Assembly (NCBI GenBank): GCA_030949985.1
Contig: JAUZRX010000010.1
Location: 1 to 64,000 of the forward strand
Origin: Acidobacteriota bacterium
Lineage (GTDB): Bacteria > Acidobacteriota > Polarisedimenticolia > J045
DNA: 64,000 bases
Direction of reading: 5' to 3'
Shown: positions 9,060-17,465 of the stretch, in pieces
How positions within the stretch are numbered: position 1 is the stretch's first letter
Layout of the letters: each line of letters begins with the position of its first letter
Notes under the pieces: generated by a model
What the model was told of the DNA's origin: nothing
The model's input: only the letters and a program-made list of their open reading frames with translations
Databases searched by the model: none
Translations under genes and position numbers: made by a program

Positions 9060-10072
9060 ACGACCTCTTGCTTCGCGCCCTGCGCGGTGAACCCACCGAG
9101 CGCCGCCCCCTGTGGATCATGCGCCAGGCGGGGCGCTACCTTCCCGAATACCGCGAGCTGCGCGAGCGCCACAGCTTCGAGGAACTGAGCACGACTCCCG
9201 AGCTGGCCGCGGAAGTGACCCTGATGCCCATCGAGCGCTTTCCCCTCGACGGGGCCATCGTCTTCGCCGACCTGATGAGCCCGGTGGCGGCCCTCGGTGT
9301 CGAGGTGCGCTTCGACCCGGGACCGGTCACCGACCGCACGATCCGCACCGCCCGCGACCTGGCCACCCTGGCCGAACCCCGCTCCGGAGAGATTGCGCCG
9401 GAGGTCTGCCGGACCCTCGCGCTGGTGCGCGAGCGCCTCGACGGCCGGGCGACCCTGCTGGGCTTCGCCGGCGCTCCCTGGTCGGTGGCGGCCTACCTGG
9501 TGGAAGGCCGGGGCAAGCGGGACTTCCCCGCCTTGCGGGCCCTGGCGGCCAGCGCGCCGGAGGTCCTCGACGAGCTGCTCGCGCGCCTGACGGAGCTTTC
9601 GGCCCTCTACCTGGCCGACCAGGTCGAGGCGGGCGCCCAGGCCGTGCAGATCTTCGACTCCTGGGCCGGCATGCTCTCGCCCAGGACCTGGCGCCGGATC
9701 GTCCGGCCCCACCTGCTGCGGTTGCTCGAGAAGACAGAGTCCATCGGCGTACCGCGCATCCTTTTTCTCCACGGCGCGCCCCACCTGCTCGAGGAGATGA
9801 TCGAGCTTCCCGCCGAGGCTTTCTCTTTCGACTGGCGAGTGGACCTCGAGGACGTGCGCCGGCGTCTCGGGCCGGATCGCGCCGTCCAGGGCAACCTGGA
9901 TCCGGCGATCCTCACCGCCGGCCCCGAAGCCACCGCCACCGCGGCCCGGGATCTGCTATCCCGGGTCGAACCCCGGGGACACGTGGTCAACCTCGGTCAC
10001 GGCATCACCCCCGACGCCCCCATCGAAAGCGTCGAGGCCCTGGTGCGGGTGGTGCAGGAGGAACGGCGATGA
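9056..10072 (+). CDS. hemE: uroporphyrinogen decarboxylase
   Basis: HemE removes four carboxyl groups from uroporphyrinogen III to give coproporphyrinogen III. The 338-residue product carries the N-terminal signature PLWIMRQAGRYLPEY, whose arginines bind substrate carboxylates, and the second signature GFAGAPWSVAAYLVEG. The C-terminal HVVNLGHGITPD is also characteristic. The ATG overlaps the response-regulator stop (ATGA), so heme enzyme and regulator are translationally coupled. Its substrate requires HemD, which this window lacks. Confidence 0.97.
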   Translation: MNDLLLRALRGEPTERRPLWIMRQAGRYLPEYRELRERHSFEELSTTPELAAEVTLMPIERFPLDGAIVFADLMSPVAALGVEVRFDPGPVTDRTIRTARDLATLAEPRSGEIAPEVCRTLALVRERLDGRATLLGFAGAPWSVAAYLVEGRGKRDFPALRALAASAPEVLDELLARLTELSALYLADQVEAGAQAVQIFDSWAGMLSPRTWRRIVRPHLLRLLEKTESIGVPRILFLHGAPHLLEEMIELPAEAFSFDWRVDLEDVRRRLGPDRAVQGNLDPAILTAGPEATATAARDLLSRVEPRGHVVNLGHGITPDAPIESVEALVRVVQEERR

Positions 10073-11475
10073 GCGGCAGCAAGCAGCAAGGAGACTGGGA
10101 AGCCACCGCGCGGCTGCTCGAGCGCTACGACAGCCCGGGACCACGCTACACCAGCTATCCCACCGCGGTGGAGTTCCACGAGGGCATCGACGCGGCGGCC
10201 TACGCCGAGCGCCTGGCCCTCGCCGCCGCGCATCCCGACGAGCCCCTGTCGATCTACGTGCATCTCCCCTTCTGCGAGGAACGCTGCCTGTTCTGCGGCT
10301 GTCACGTGATCATCACCCCCCACAAGGATCGCGCCCGCCCCTATCTGGAGTTGCTGCGCCGCGAGGTCGACATGGTGGCCGAAGCCCTCGGCCGGCGGCG
10401 CTCGGTCTCCCAGCTCCACCTGGGAGGGGGCACGCCCACCTATCACGAGCCGGAGGAGTTACGGCGCGTGCTGGCCCACATCCTCGGTGCCTTCCACCCG
10501 ACGAAGGACGCCGAACTGGCGGTGGAGGTCGACCCCCGGGTGACCCGCATCGAACACCTGGACGTGCTGGCGGAATTCGGTTTCAACAGGATTTCCATGG
10601 GGGTGCAGGACTTCACTCCCCGGGTGCAGCAAGCCATCGGCAGAGTCCAGAGCGAGGAGGCCACCCGCACTCTGGTGGAGGCGGCCCGGGAACGCGGCTT
10701 CAAAGGCATCAACATCGACCTGATCTACGGCCTGCCCCATCAGCAGCTCGAGTCCTTCGCCCGCACGGTGGACGCGGTGATCGGCATGGAGGCCGACCGC
10801 TGCGCAGTGTACTCCTTCGCCTTCGTCCCCTGGATCCGCGGCCACCAGAAGAAGCTGATCGAGGCGGACCTGCCTTCGAGGGAAACCAAGTTCTCCCTTT
10901 TCGCCCGGGCGCGCGAACAATTCCTCGCGGCGGGCTATCGCGCCATCGGCATGGACCACTTCGCGCGGCCCGACGATGAGCTGGCCATCGCCCGCGAGGA
11001 GGGCCGCCTGCGACGCAATTTCCAGGGCTACACGGTGATCCCGGCCTCGGACGTGATCGGCGTGGGTATCTCCGCCATCGGGGATGTCAAGGGGCTGCAC
11101 GTACAGAACGAAAAGAAACTCTCCCGCTACCAGGCCGCCATAGAAGCCGGGCGCCTGCCGGTGGAGCGGGGGGTGGCCCGGACCGAAGACGACGAGATCC
11201 GCCGGGAGGTGATCCACGAACTGATGTGCAACGGCCGGGTGGACTTCGCCCGGGTGGAAGAGCGCTTCGGCATTCGCTTCGATGAGTACTTTGCCCGGGA
11301 TCTGGCCGAACTGCAGGAACACGCCGACACGGGGATGGTGACCATCAGCGCCGACACCATCGAGGCCACGCCCCTGGGCGAACTCTTCATCCGCAACCTG
11401 GCGCGCTGCTTCGACCGCTACTGGCGGGAGAAACATGCCGACGGTGACAGCCCCGTCTTCAGCCGGACGGTGTAG
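10069..11475 (+). CDS. hemN: oxygen-independent coproporphyrinogen III dehydrogenase
   Basis: HemN is the radical-SAM enzyme that oxidatively decarboxylates coproporphyrinogen III without oxygen. It has the CX3CX2CXC motif specific to true HemN (C69, C73, C76, C78 in CEERCLFCGC), rather than that of the HemW look-alike. Length is 468 residues. Upstream of the motif is the family's YTSYPTA, and downstream LHLGGGTPTY. The ATG overlaps the hemE stop. Choice of the anaerobic enzyme suggests heme is made under low oxygen at least part of the time. Confidence 0.96.
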   Translation: MSGSKQQGDWEATARLLERYDSPGPRYTSYPTAVEFHEGIDAAAYAERLALAAAHPDEPLSIYVHLPFCEERCLFCGCHVIITPHKDRARPYLELLRREVDMVAEALGRRRSVSQLHLGGGTPTYHEPEELRRVLAHILGAFHPTKDAELAVEVDPRVTRIEHLDVLAEFGFNRISMGVQDFTPRVQQAIGRVQSEEATRTLVEAARERGFKGINIDLIYGLPHQQLESFARTVDAVIGMEADRCAVYSFAFVPWIRGHQKKLIEADLPSRETKFSLFARAREQFLAAGYRAIGMDHFARPDDELAIAREEGRLRRNFQGYTVIPASDVIGVGISAIGDVKGLHVQNEKKLSRYQAAIEAGRLPVERGVARTEDDEIRREVIHELMCNGRVDFARVEERFGIRFDEYFARDLAELQEHADTGMVTISADTIEATPLGELFIRNLARCFDRYWREKHADGDSPVFSRTV

Positions 11476-11478
11476 ACC

Positions 11479-12879
11479 ATGCCGCGGCTGGTGGTCGTGG
11501 GAGGCGGCATCTCGGGCCTGGCGGCCGCCGTGGCCGCCAGGCGCCGAGCCGAGCAGGCCGGGCGCGGTCTCGAGGTGCTTGTCGTCGAGAAGGACGATCG
11601 CTGCGGCGGCAAGGCCCTGACCGTGGCCCAGGATGGCTACCTCTTCGAGGGCGGCCCCACCGGCTACCTCGACAACGAGCCGTTGCTCGACGAGTTGGTG
11701 CGCGCGGTGGGCCTGACGCCCCTGCCGGCAAACGACGCGGCCGCCCGGCGCTTCATCGTGCGTGGGGGGAAGTTGCGGGAAGTCTCCGCCAACCCCCTCC
11801 GCTTCGCGCTCTCCGGGCTGCTCTCCCCTTTCGGCATGGCGCGGGTTCTGGCCGAGCCCTGGATTCGTCCGGGCAAGGGTGACGACGAGGAGTCCATCTT
11901 CGACTTCGCCCACCGCCGCCTGGGACGGGAGATCGCCGAGAGGATGATCGCACCGATGGTGCTGGGCGTCTTTGCCGGGGACGCCCGCCAACTTTCCGCC
12001 GCGGCGGCCTTTCCCCGGCTCGTGGAACTCGAGCAGCAGCATGGTTCACTGATTCGCGCCCTGCTGGCCCTGCGTCGCCGGCGCAAGCTGCAAGGCTCGC
12101 CCACGGGACCGGCGGGCAAGCTGACATCTTTCGAAGGCGGACTCGAGACCCTGCCCCAGGCCCTGGCGACGAGGGGCGGCGTGGAGGTGCAGACCGGCGC
12201 GGCCGTCGAGAGCCTCGAGGCCGCCGAGGGGGTCGGCTACCGCCTGCGCATCGGCGGCCGCGCTCAGAGCCTCGAGGCCGACGCCGTAGTCCTCGCCGGA
12301 GAATGCTGGGCCATGGCGGGGCTGCTCGAGGGCCTGGCGCCCACCGCGGCACGGATCCTCGAGGCGATTCCCACACCTCCGGTCACGGTCGTCGCCCTGG
12401 GCTACGGGCCGGCGATGAGGGGAGCCGTGCCGGTGGGATTCGGCGCCCTGATCCCCCGCGGTGAAGACCTGCGCATCCTCGGCTGCCTGTGGGACAGCCA
12501 TCTCTTCCCAGGCCGGGAGCCCGCCGGACATCTGCTCATGCGGGTGATGCTCGGCGGCAGTGCCGACCCCCAGGCGGCGGGCCTGGACGACGCAACGATG
12601 CTGGCCCAGGTCACCGGCGAGCTGCGCCGCCTCTTCCCGCGCTTGACCGAGGCGCCGGTCTTCCATCGCATCGTGCGCTGGCCCCGGGCGATTCCCCAGT
12701 ACGAACCCGGCCACCTGCGCCGGGTAGAAGCGCTGCGCGGCGATCTGGCCCGCCATCCCCGCCTCTTCGTGGCCGGCAACGCCCTCGAGGGCATCGCCTT
12801 CACCAAGGCGGCGGCGGCAGGAGTGCGGGCCGGACAGGCCGCCGCGGCGCAGCTCCTGGGGTTGGAAGCGACCCGGTGA
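11479..12879 (+). CDS. hemY: FAD-dependent protoporphyrinogen/coproporphyrinogen oxidase
   Basis: This is a 466-residue flavoprotein of the HemY (PPOX) family, which aromatises the porphyrinogen ring. The dinucleotide-binding motif VVVGGGISGLAAA opens the protein; FEGGPTGYLD, the acid-loop MVLGVFAGDARQLS and the C-terminal FAD motif LFVAGNALEGIAFTKAAAAG are typical. The family uses oxygen as acceptor in known cases. Following HemN, the likely substrate is protoporphyrinogen IX, although Gram-positive relatives oxidise coproporphyrinogen III. It lies three bases after hemN, and its stop overlaps the next gene. Confidence 0.9.
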   Translation: MPRLVVVGGGISGLAAAVAARRRAEQAGRGLEVLVVEKDDRCGGKALTVAQDGYLFEGGPTGYLDNEPLLDELVRAVGLTPLPANDAAARRFIVRGGKLREVSANPLRFALSGLLSPFGMARVLAEPWIRPGKGDDEESIFDFAHRRLGREIAERMIAPMVLGVFAGDARQLSAAAAFPRLVELEQQHGSLIRALLALRRRRKLQGSPTGPAGKLTSFEGGLETLPQALATRGGVEVQTGAAVESLEAAEGVGYRLRIGGRAQSLEADAVVLAGECWAMAGLLEGLAPTAARILEAIPTPPVTVVALGYGPAMRGAVPVGFGALIPRGEDLRILGCLWDSHLFPGREPAGHLLMRVMLGGSADPQAAGLDDATMLAQVTGELRRLFPRLTEAPVFHRIVRWPRAIPQYEPGHLRRVEALRGDLARHPRLFVAGNALEGIAFTKAAAAGVRAGQAAAAQLLGLEATR

Positions 12880-13559
12880 AACTCTCGGTGGTGATCCCCG
12901 CCCTCGACGAGGAGCAGGGGATCTCTGCGACCCTCGCCGCCCTCCAGCCGGCCCGCCGGCTCGGTCACGAAGTGGTCCTGGTCGACGGCGGCAGCGCGGA
13001 CCGCACCCGGGAACGGGCCCGACCGCTGGTGGACCGCCTGCTGGACAGCCCGGCCGGACGCGCCGGGCAGATGAACCGGGGAGCCGCCGAGGCCTGCGGC
13101 GACGGGCTGCTCTTCCTCCACGCCGACACCCTCGTGCCGGAGAACTTCGTCGCGGCCATCACCGGGGCTTTCCGCGCCGGCGCCGGCTGGGGCCGCTTCG
13201 ACCTGCGTCTGGACGGGGCTCCCAGGGTCCTGCGGCTGGTGGAGACGATGATCAACCTCCGCTCGCGGCTCAGCGGCATCGCCACCGGGGACCAGGGGAT
13301 CTTCGTCCGCCGGGATCTCTTCGAAGACGTCGGAGGCTACGCTTCCCTGCCGCTGATGGAGGACATCGAACTCAGCCGCCGCCTGAAGCGCCGCGGCCCG
13401 CCGGCCTGCCTGCGGGAACGGGTGATCACTTCGTCCCGGCGCTGGGAGCAGCAGGGCATCGCCCGGACGATCCTCCTGATGTGGTGGCTGCGTGCGCGCT
13501 ACGCTCTCGGCGTCGATCCAGCCCGCCTGGCCCGGGCCTACCGCCGCCACGGCGGTTGA
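12876..13559 (+). CDS. family 2 glycosyltransferase (TIGR04283-like)
   Basis: This 227-residue GT-A fold enzyme starts VKLSVVIPALDEEQGI and has the nucleotide-sugar signatures LVDGGSADRT and LHADTLVP, the second holding the DxD-like metal site. Later, GDQGIFVRRDLFEDVGGY and PLMEDIELSRRLKRRG match the TIGR04283 group. The GTG start overlaps the hemY stop (GTGA), making it the last gene of the heme operon. Substrate is unknown. The link to heme synthesis may be no more than co-transcription. Confidence 0.85.
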   Translation: MKLSVVIPALDEEQGISATLAALQPARRLGHEVVLVDGGSADRTRERARPLVDRLLDSPAGRAGQMNRGAAEACGDGLLFLHADTLVPENFVAAITGAFRAGAGWGRFDLRLDGAPRVLRLVETMINLRSRLSGIATGDQGIFVRRDLFEDVGGYASLPLMEDIELSRRLKRRGPPACLRERVITSSRRWEQQGIARTILLMWWLRARYALGVDPARLARAYRRHGG

Positions 13560-13621
13560 GGACACCCCGTCCGCGGCTTCCTTCGCCCTTCCTGCTCCGA
13601 CCGCCCCCCGGGGCCGAGGGT

Positions 13622-14518
13622 TCAACCCTTCGCCTTCAGGTGGTCGGCAAAGTGCCGCGCGGCGGCGGGAAGGGCCGTCGACGCCCGATGGATCACGCCG
13701 TAGCTCTCCGGGGGAAAGGCCGGTCGGGGACGCAGCACACGCAGCCTGCGACGCTCGGCCGGCCTCAGGCAGAAGAAGGGAACCACAGCCAGGCCGAGCC
13801 CGGCACCCACCGCCGCTTTGATCACTTCCCAGCCGCCCGCCTCCGCGCCGACCTGGAGTGATTTCCCGGCACCGGCCAGGGCCGCTTCCACCAGGGCGCG
13901 AGAACGCGCGGGCGGCGGCGGCAGCACGAAAGGGTACCGCGCGAGCGCAGCCACGCCGGGCCGTGCGGGCAGGTCCGTCGCCGGTGGAGCGATGACCACC
14001 CGCGGCGTACGCCACACCTCCGTGTACGCCAGATCTTCCGGGAGATCGCCCGCCGAGCGAATCGCCAGGTCGATCTCCGCCACCCTCAGTTGCTCGAGGG
14101 CGTGCCGACGCGGCTGGACCGAGAGGTGGACCTGGACCTGCGGATGCCGGCGGCGAAACGCCGCCAGCACCGCGGGAAGCCGGTAGAGACTCACCGCTTC
14201 CCCCGCCCCGATTCGGAGGCGGCCGCCAAGGCGACCCGAGAGGCGCGCACTGACGACTCCGGGCAGATCCTGCCATTGTTCGAGCAGAGCCGCCGCCGGT
14301 TCGAGAAAAGCCCGACCGGCTTCGGTGAGCGCCTTGCGCCGGCCCGCCTTCTCCAGCAGCACCAGGCCGATTTCCTCCTCGAGGGCAGCGACGGCCATCG
14401 AGACAGCGGGCTGCGAAAGGTGCAGCAGCGCGGCGGCCTGACGAAAGGTACCCGTGCGGGCCACCGCCACGAAAGCACGCACCCGGTCCAGCGAGAGAGA
14501 GTTCCAGTGATAAGTCAT
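13622..14518 (-). CDS. LysR-family transcriptional regulator
   Basis: This is a 298-residue regulator with an N-terminal winged helix-turn-helix (FVAVARTGTFRQAAALLHLS then QPAVSMAVAALEE) and a two-lobed periplasmic-binding-like effector domain. The ATG at 14518 is used; TTG at 14524 is possible, and neither has a good ribosome site. It is divergent from the HD hydrolase gene and convergent with the glycosyltransferase. LysR proteins often control the divergent neighbour. Here a short inverted repeat sits directly in front of the start. The effector is unknown. Confidence 0.92.
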   Translation of the reverse strand: MTYHWNSLSLDRVRAFVAVARTGTFRQAAALLHLSQPAVSMAVAALEEEIGLVLLEKAGRRKALTEAGRAFLEPAAALLEQWQDLPGVVSARLSGRLGGRLRIGAGEAVSLYRLPAVLAAFRRRHPQVQVHLSVQPRRHALEQLRVAEIDLAIRSAGDLPEDLAYTEVWRTPRVVIAPPATDLPARPGVAALARYPFVLPPPPARSRALVEAALAGAGKSLQVGAEAGGWEVIKAAVGAGLGLAVVPFFCLRPAERRRLRVLRPRPAFPPESYGVIHRASTALPAAARHFADHLKAKG

Positions 14519-14529
14519 GCGCAAGTTTT

Positions 14530-14541
14530 ACATAAAAATGT
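14530..14541. promoter_or_regulatory. inverted repeat in lysR/HD intergenic region
   Basis: ACAT-AAAA-ATGT is a perfect inverted repeat in an unusually AT-rich patch 11 bases upstream of the LysR start. LysR proteins commonly bind T-N11-A type dyads in such divergent regions, so this is a candidate autoregulatory or promoter element. No binding evidence is available. Confidence 0.35.
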
Positions 14542-14640
14542 TTGTATGGACAAATAGGACGATTGCGCCCAAGATCACCTTGTCGGGGAACAGGGACCCC
14601 ACGAACGCGTCAAACCTCCTCTCCCTGTGCAGAGGATGCC

Positions 14641-15312
14641 ATGTCCAAGGCAAAGGCAGCAGTCCGTTTTCCCGCCGCCGCTCTCGGCCAGGCCCTGGCC
14701 TACGCCGCAGAGGTTCATGCCGACCAGAACCGCAAGGGCGGCGACACCCCCTACTTCGCCCATCCGATGCTCGCCGCGACCCTCGCCATGGAGTACGGCG
14801 CCGACCTGGAGCAGGTCCAGGCCGCCTTGCTGCACGATGTGCTCGAGGACGGCCGTGGCAGCGGCCCGGAAAAACGGGAGAGGCTGCGACGCAGCTTCGG
14901 CGAACGGGTCTACGCCATGGTGGACCTGTGCACCGACTCGGACACCGACTCCGCTTGCGGTCCCAAGGCTGAATGGCTACCACGCAAGCAAGCCTACCTC
15001 GAGCGCCTCGCGGCGGCGGATGCCGACGCCCGGTTGGTGGCGGCGGCGGACAAACTGGCCAACGTGCTGACGACCCTCTTCGACCTCCGGCGGCACGGAT
15101 CAACGACCTGGAAGCGATTTCGCCAGGGCCGGGAGGCGATGCTGTGGTACTACCGCCGCTGTGTCGCGGCGTTGCGACAAGGCGAGAGCCCCCAGGGCTT
15201 GCGCCAACTGCTCACCGAACTCGAAGCCCGTATCGCGGAACTCGAGAACGGGGATCCCCCCCACGGCGCCGCTTCCCGCGACGCGGCCTCCGGTCGAGGT
15301 CCCGGCTGCTAG
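14641..15312 (+). CDS. HD-domain hydrolase, SpoT/MESH1-like small alarmone hydrolase
   Basis: This 223-residue single-domain protein resembles the hydrolase half of RelA/SpoT. Visible are YFAHPM (first metal histidine), the HD pair in LLHDVLED, and AAADKLANV with the later aspartate. There is no synthetase or ACT/TGS domain, so it would be a stand-alone hydrolase of (p)ppGpp or a related nucleotide. The start at 14641 follows AGAGGA; longer upstream frames lack support. The C-terminal 30 residues look disordered. Substrate is inferred from the fold only. Confidence 0.75.
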   Translation: MSKAKAAVRFPAAALGQALAYAAEVHADQNRKGGDTPYFAHPMLAATLAMEYGADLEQVQAALLHDVLEDGRGSGPEKRERLRRSFGERVYAMVDLCTDSDTDSACGPKAEWLPRKQAYLERLAAADADARLVAAADKLANVLTTLFDLRRHGSTTWKRFRQGREAMLWYYRRCVAALRQGESPQGLRQLLTELEARIAELENGDPPHGAASRDAASGRGPGC

Positions 15313-15336
15313 GGCCGGAAACAGCCGACCCGCATG

Positions 15337-15370
15337 AAAAGGGCCTCGATCGCCGCAACGACCGAGGCCC
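15337..15370 (-). terminator. Rho-independent terminator of the porin gene
   Basis: GGGCCTCG (15341-15348) pairs perfectly with CGAGGCCC (15363-15370), with three more inner pairs after one mismatch. Read on the minus strand the hairpin is followed directly by TTTT (15340-15337). It lies 50 bases beyond the porin stop codon. It may also slow transcription coming from the HD gene on the other strand. Confidence 0.8.
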
Positions 15371-15419
15371 GAATACACTCCGGCGAACGGCGCGAGGACC
15401 GTCGCGCCGAGATCCCGTG

Positions 15420-16610
15420 TCAGAACTTGAGCACGTAGTCCACCTGCCAGCGGTTCATCGTCTCGCTGTCGAAGTTCGACAGGCTGGCCGTGGTGGTCGA
15501 TCCGGCGGGGGGCCAGGCGTCGACGGCCGAATCCGTGCGGTACCAGGTCAGGTTGAGATGCCCCCCCGAGTGCAGGCCGACGCGGTAGTCGAAGCGATAG
15601 CCGTCGAGGTTCGATCCGCGAGTCGAATCGGACTGGGTCCAAGCGTAGAAGATGGCATCCGGCTCCGAGTAGTAGCGGCTGAGACGGAAGGCCATCTGGC
15701 CGGGTTTCTTGTAGTCGCCGATCTGCAGACGTGCGAAGTAGGCGCTGTCGTTGTTCTTGCCCTCGCCGTTGGCGCCCAGGTTCTTGTAGAAGAAGGCGCT
15801 GACCTTCACCGGCCAGCGCTTGTTGGCCGAGTTCTTCCACTCCACGAAGGCATTGGCCACCTGGAAATCGGACACCAGGCTGCCATCGACGGCCTGAAAG
15901 TGGGTCATCTTGTTGCCCTTGATCTTTCCGTCGAGGGTCAGCGACGCCATGACCTCCGGACGTACCATGGTCTCGTACCCCACTCCGACGGTGAGTTTGG
16001 CGTGCGCACCGGCATCGAACACCGGGTAGATCTGCCCGCCCCAGGCATAGGCATCCGGTCCCGAACTCGACTCCTCGAGGACGTAGAGCCAGGCATTGGC
16101 ATGCAACTGGTCCAGGGCGCCGTCACTCCCACCGAAGGTCCAGCGACCCATGGCGCCTTCACTGACCACGTCGTCGTCGATCTGCATGTCCGAAACCTTC
16201 CACAGTTTCTTCGGTGAGAACTTGCCCGCGATCAGCGAAAAGCGCCTGGAAAGAGCGAAGTCGACGTACATCTGGGCCAGGGCGATTTCCTTCTTGGAGA
16301 ATCCCTCGTCCAAAGTCTGGTTATCCGAGACCGGATCGAGGCGGTTGCCCGATCGCAGTTCGGCACCGATGCGAATTCCTTCGCTGATGTCGGCCACCAG
16401 GCCCAGGCGGTAGCGCAGGCGGAAACGATCCCGCTGACCGTCTTCGTACTTTCCCGTGTGCTTGAACCCCTCGTAGCGCAGACGGAGGTCTCCCTTGAAT
16501 TTCAGTTTTTCGAACCAGGACGGACCGTTGCCCTCTCCAGCAAGAGCGCACGGAGCAAGCAGGGCCGCGGTCACGAGTACGGCAAGGCAACGTCGTATCA
16601 GCATCATCAT
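15420..16610 (-). CDS. putative outer-membrane porin
   Basis: The product is about 396 residues with a signal peptide (MMMLIRRCLAVLVTAALLAP... ending CALAG). The mature part is rich in alternating aromatic strands (FKGDLRLRYEGF, RDRFRLRYRLGLVADI, FEFRY-like repeats) and ends with WQVDYVLKF, a terminal phenylalanine as in beta-barrel proteins sorted by Bam. It fits the putative-porin group (Porin_5-like). Three consecutive ATG codons (16610, 16607, 16604) can serve as start after AAGAGG. Upstream lie three 11-bp repeats resembling PhoB boxes, so it may be a phosphate-responsive porin. That is inference. Confidence 0.8.
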   Translation of the reverse strand: MMMLIRRCLAVLVTAALLAPCALAGEGNGPSWFEKLKFKGDLRLRYEGFKHTGKYEDGQRDRFRLRYRLGLVADISEGIRIGAELRSGNRLDPVSDNQTLDEGFSKKEIALAQMYVDFALSRRFSLIAGKFSPKKLWKVSDMQIDDDVVSEGAMGRWTFGGSDGALDQLHANAWLYVLEESSSGPDAYAWGGQIYPVFDAGAHAKLTVGVGYETMVRPEVMASLTLDGKIKGNKMTHFQAVDGSLVSDFQVANAFVEWKNSANKRWPVKVSAFFYKNLGANGEGKNNDSAYFARLQIGDYKKPGQMAFRLSRYYSEPDAIFYAWTQSDSTRGSNLDGYRFDYRVGLHSGGHLNLTWYRTDSAVDAWPPAGSTTTASLSNFDSETMNRWQVDYVLKF

Positions 16611-16937
16611 TTTCCTCTTCTCTTGAATTCTGCCGAGCACCTGGCAAGTCCCAAGCGCGGCTTCGTAGCTCGGTTGACGGCCCCGAGCATGCCCGGACCC
16701 GGTCTCGGGCCTGTGACACATATGTGACTATCGTGTGACACCCATCGCTTTCCGGTCACCAGGCAGGCATCGATGGGAGTGGAAAAGAAACACTCATGAC
16801 GCCGATTTCCGGGCGCTACCGCCCGGCGGAACAAGAGCGCTGCGGGACGCTCCTCGGCCCCCGCTGCGGGATCCGGCGCCAGCCGCATCCCGCTGCGCGG
16901 AGCCTGTCAACGAGTTTGAGACACTCCGGATTTGATG
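16611..16937. other. porin upstream region
   Basis: This stretch has no supportable gene. It holds the promoter side of the porin gene, including the 11-bp direct repeats at 16712-16739, and at its right edge the decayed 3' end of a transposase. The open frames across it have no ribosome sites. Confidence 0.5.
16712..16740 (-). promoter_or_regulatory. three 11-bp-spaced direct repeats, PhoB-box-like
   Basis: TGTGAC occurs at 16712, 16723 and 16734, exactly 11 bases apart. On the minus (porin) strand these read GTCACA with 5-base spacers. PhoB boxes are tandem 11-bp direct repeats of a GTCA-containing core, so both the spacing and the core resemble one. The site is about 100-130 bases upstream of the porin start. 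The middle also contains the palindrome CACATATGTG, so another regulator is possible. Confidence 0.5.
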
Positions 16938-17465
16938 TTACTGCGCAGTTCGCAAGGGCCATTCCTCCATGGACGGATTGATCCAGGATTCTGAGGGGGG
17001 GGATCTGGGTGCGTTGGCCTGCCATGAACGAAGCGTTCTGGATGGGCACGGAAAGCATCGTCGAGGACTCTTTGGCGTTTTTGAATGACGGCCGTGGTCC
17101 GGCCGAAATGCACGTCGGCCGGAGTGAGCCTGGCGAGGGCCCCATGATGGTGATGGTTGTTGTACCAGGGGAAGAAGACGCGGCCATGAGAGAGGGCGTG
17201 ATGGTGCCCGCAAAAGCGGCCGGGGAAACCCGGCTGGTACTTGAGTGCCTTGAAGTGGGCTTCGGAGTAGGGATTGTCGTCGGAGACGCGGGGGTGGTGG
17301 CGAGCAGTCGGGGTTTTTCGTACTTCGGGTGGACGAGCGGGTTGCGGCGGTCCCCTGCAGCGGCGTTGGCGGCAAGGATACGGTACATGGTCCTTTCGGA
17401 GCAGAGTTAGCGCCCATCATCGAGCAGGGTGGCGAAGATCTCTGCAGGAGACTGCCTGCTGAGCG
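16938..17465 (-). mobile_element. decayed IS3/IS481-type transposase remnant
   Basis: Pieces of a DDE integrase are readable on the minus strand in several frames: QSPAEIFATLLDDGR, then a TAA where the family has a tyrosine codon, then LCSERTMYRILAA...PLVHPKYEKPRLLATTP. The sequence then jumps to VSDDNPYSEAHFKALKYQP, WYNNHHHHGALARLTPADVH and AHPERFVHGRP, and ends SWINP in yet another frame. About 100 residues are missing between LLATTP and SDDN, including both catalytic aspartates; only the glutamate in PYSEAHFK remains. No terminal inverted repeats are evident. It is certainly inactive. Confidence 0.8.
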
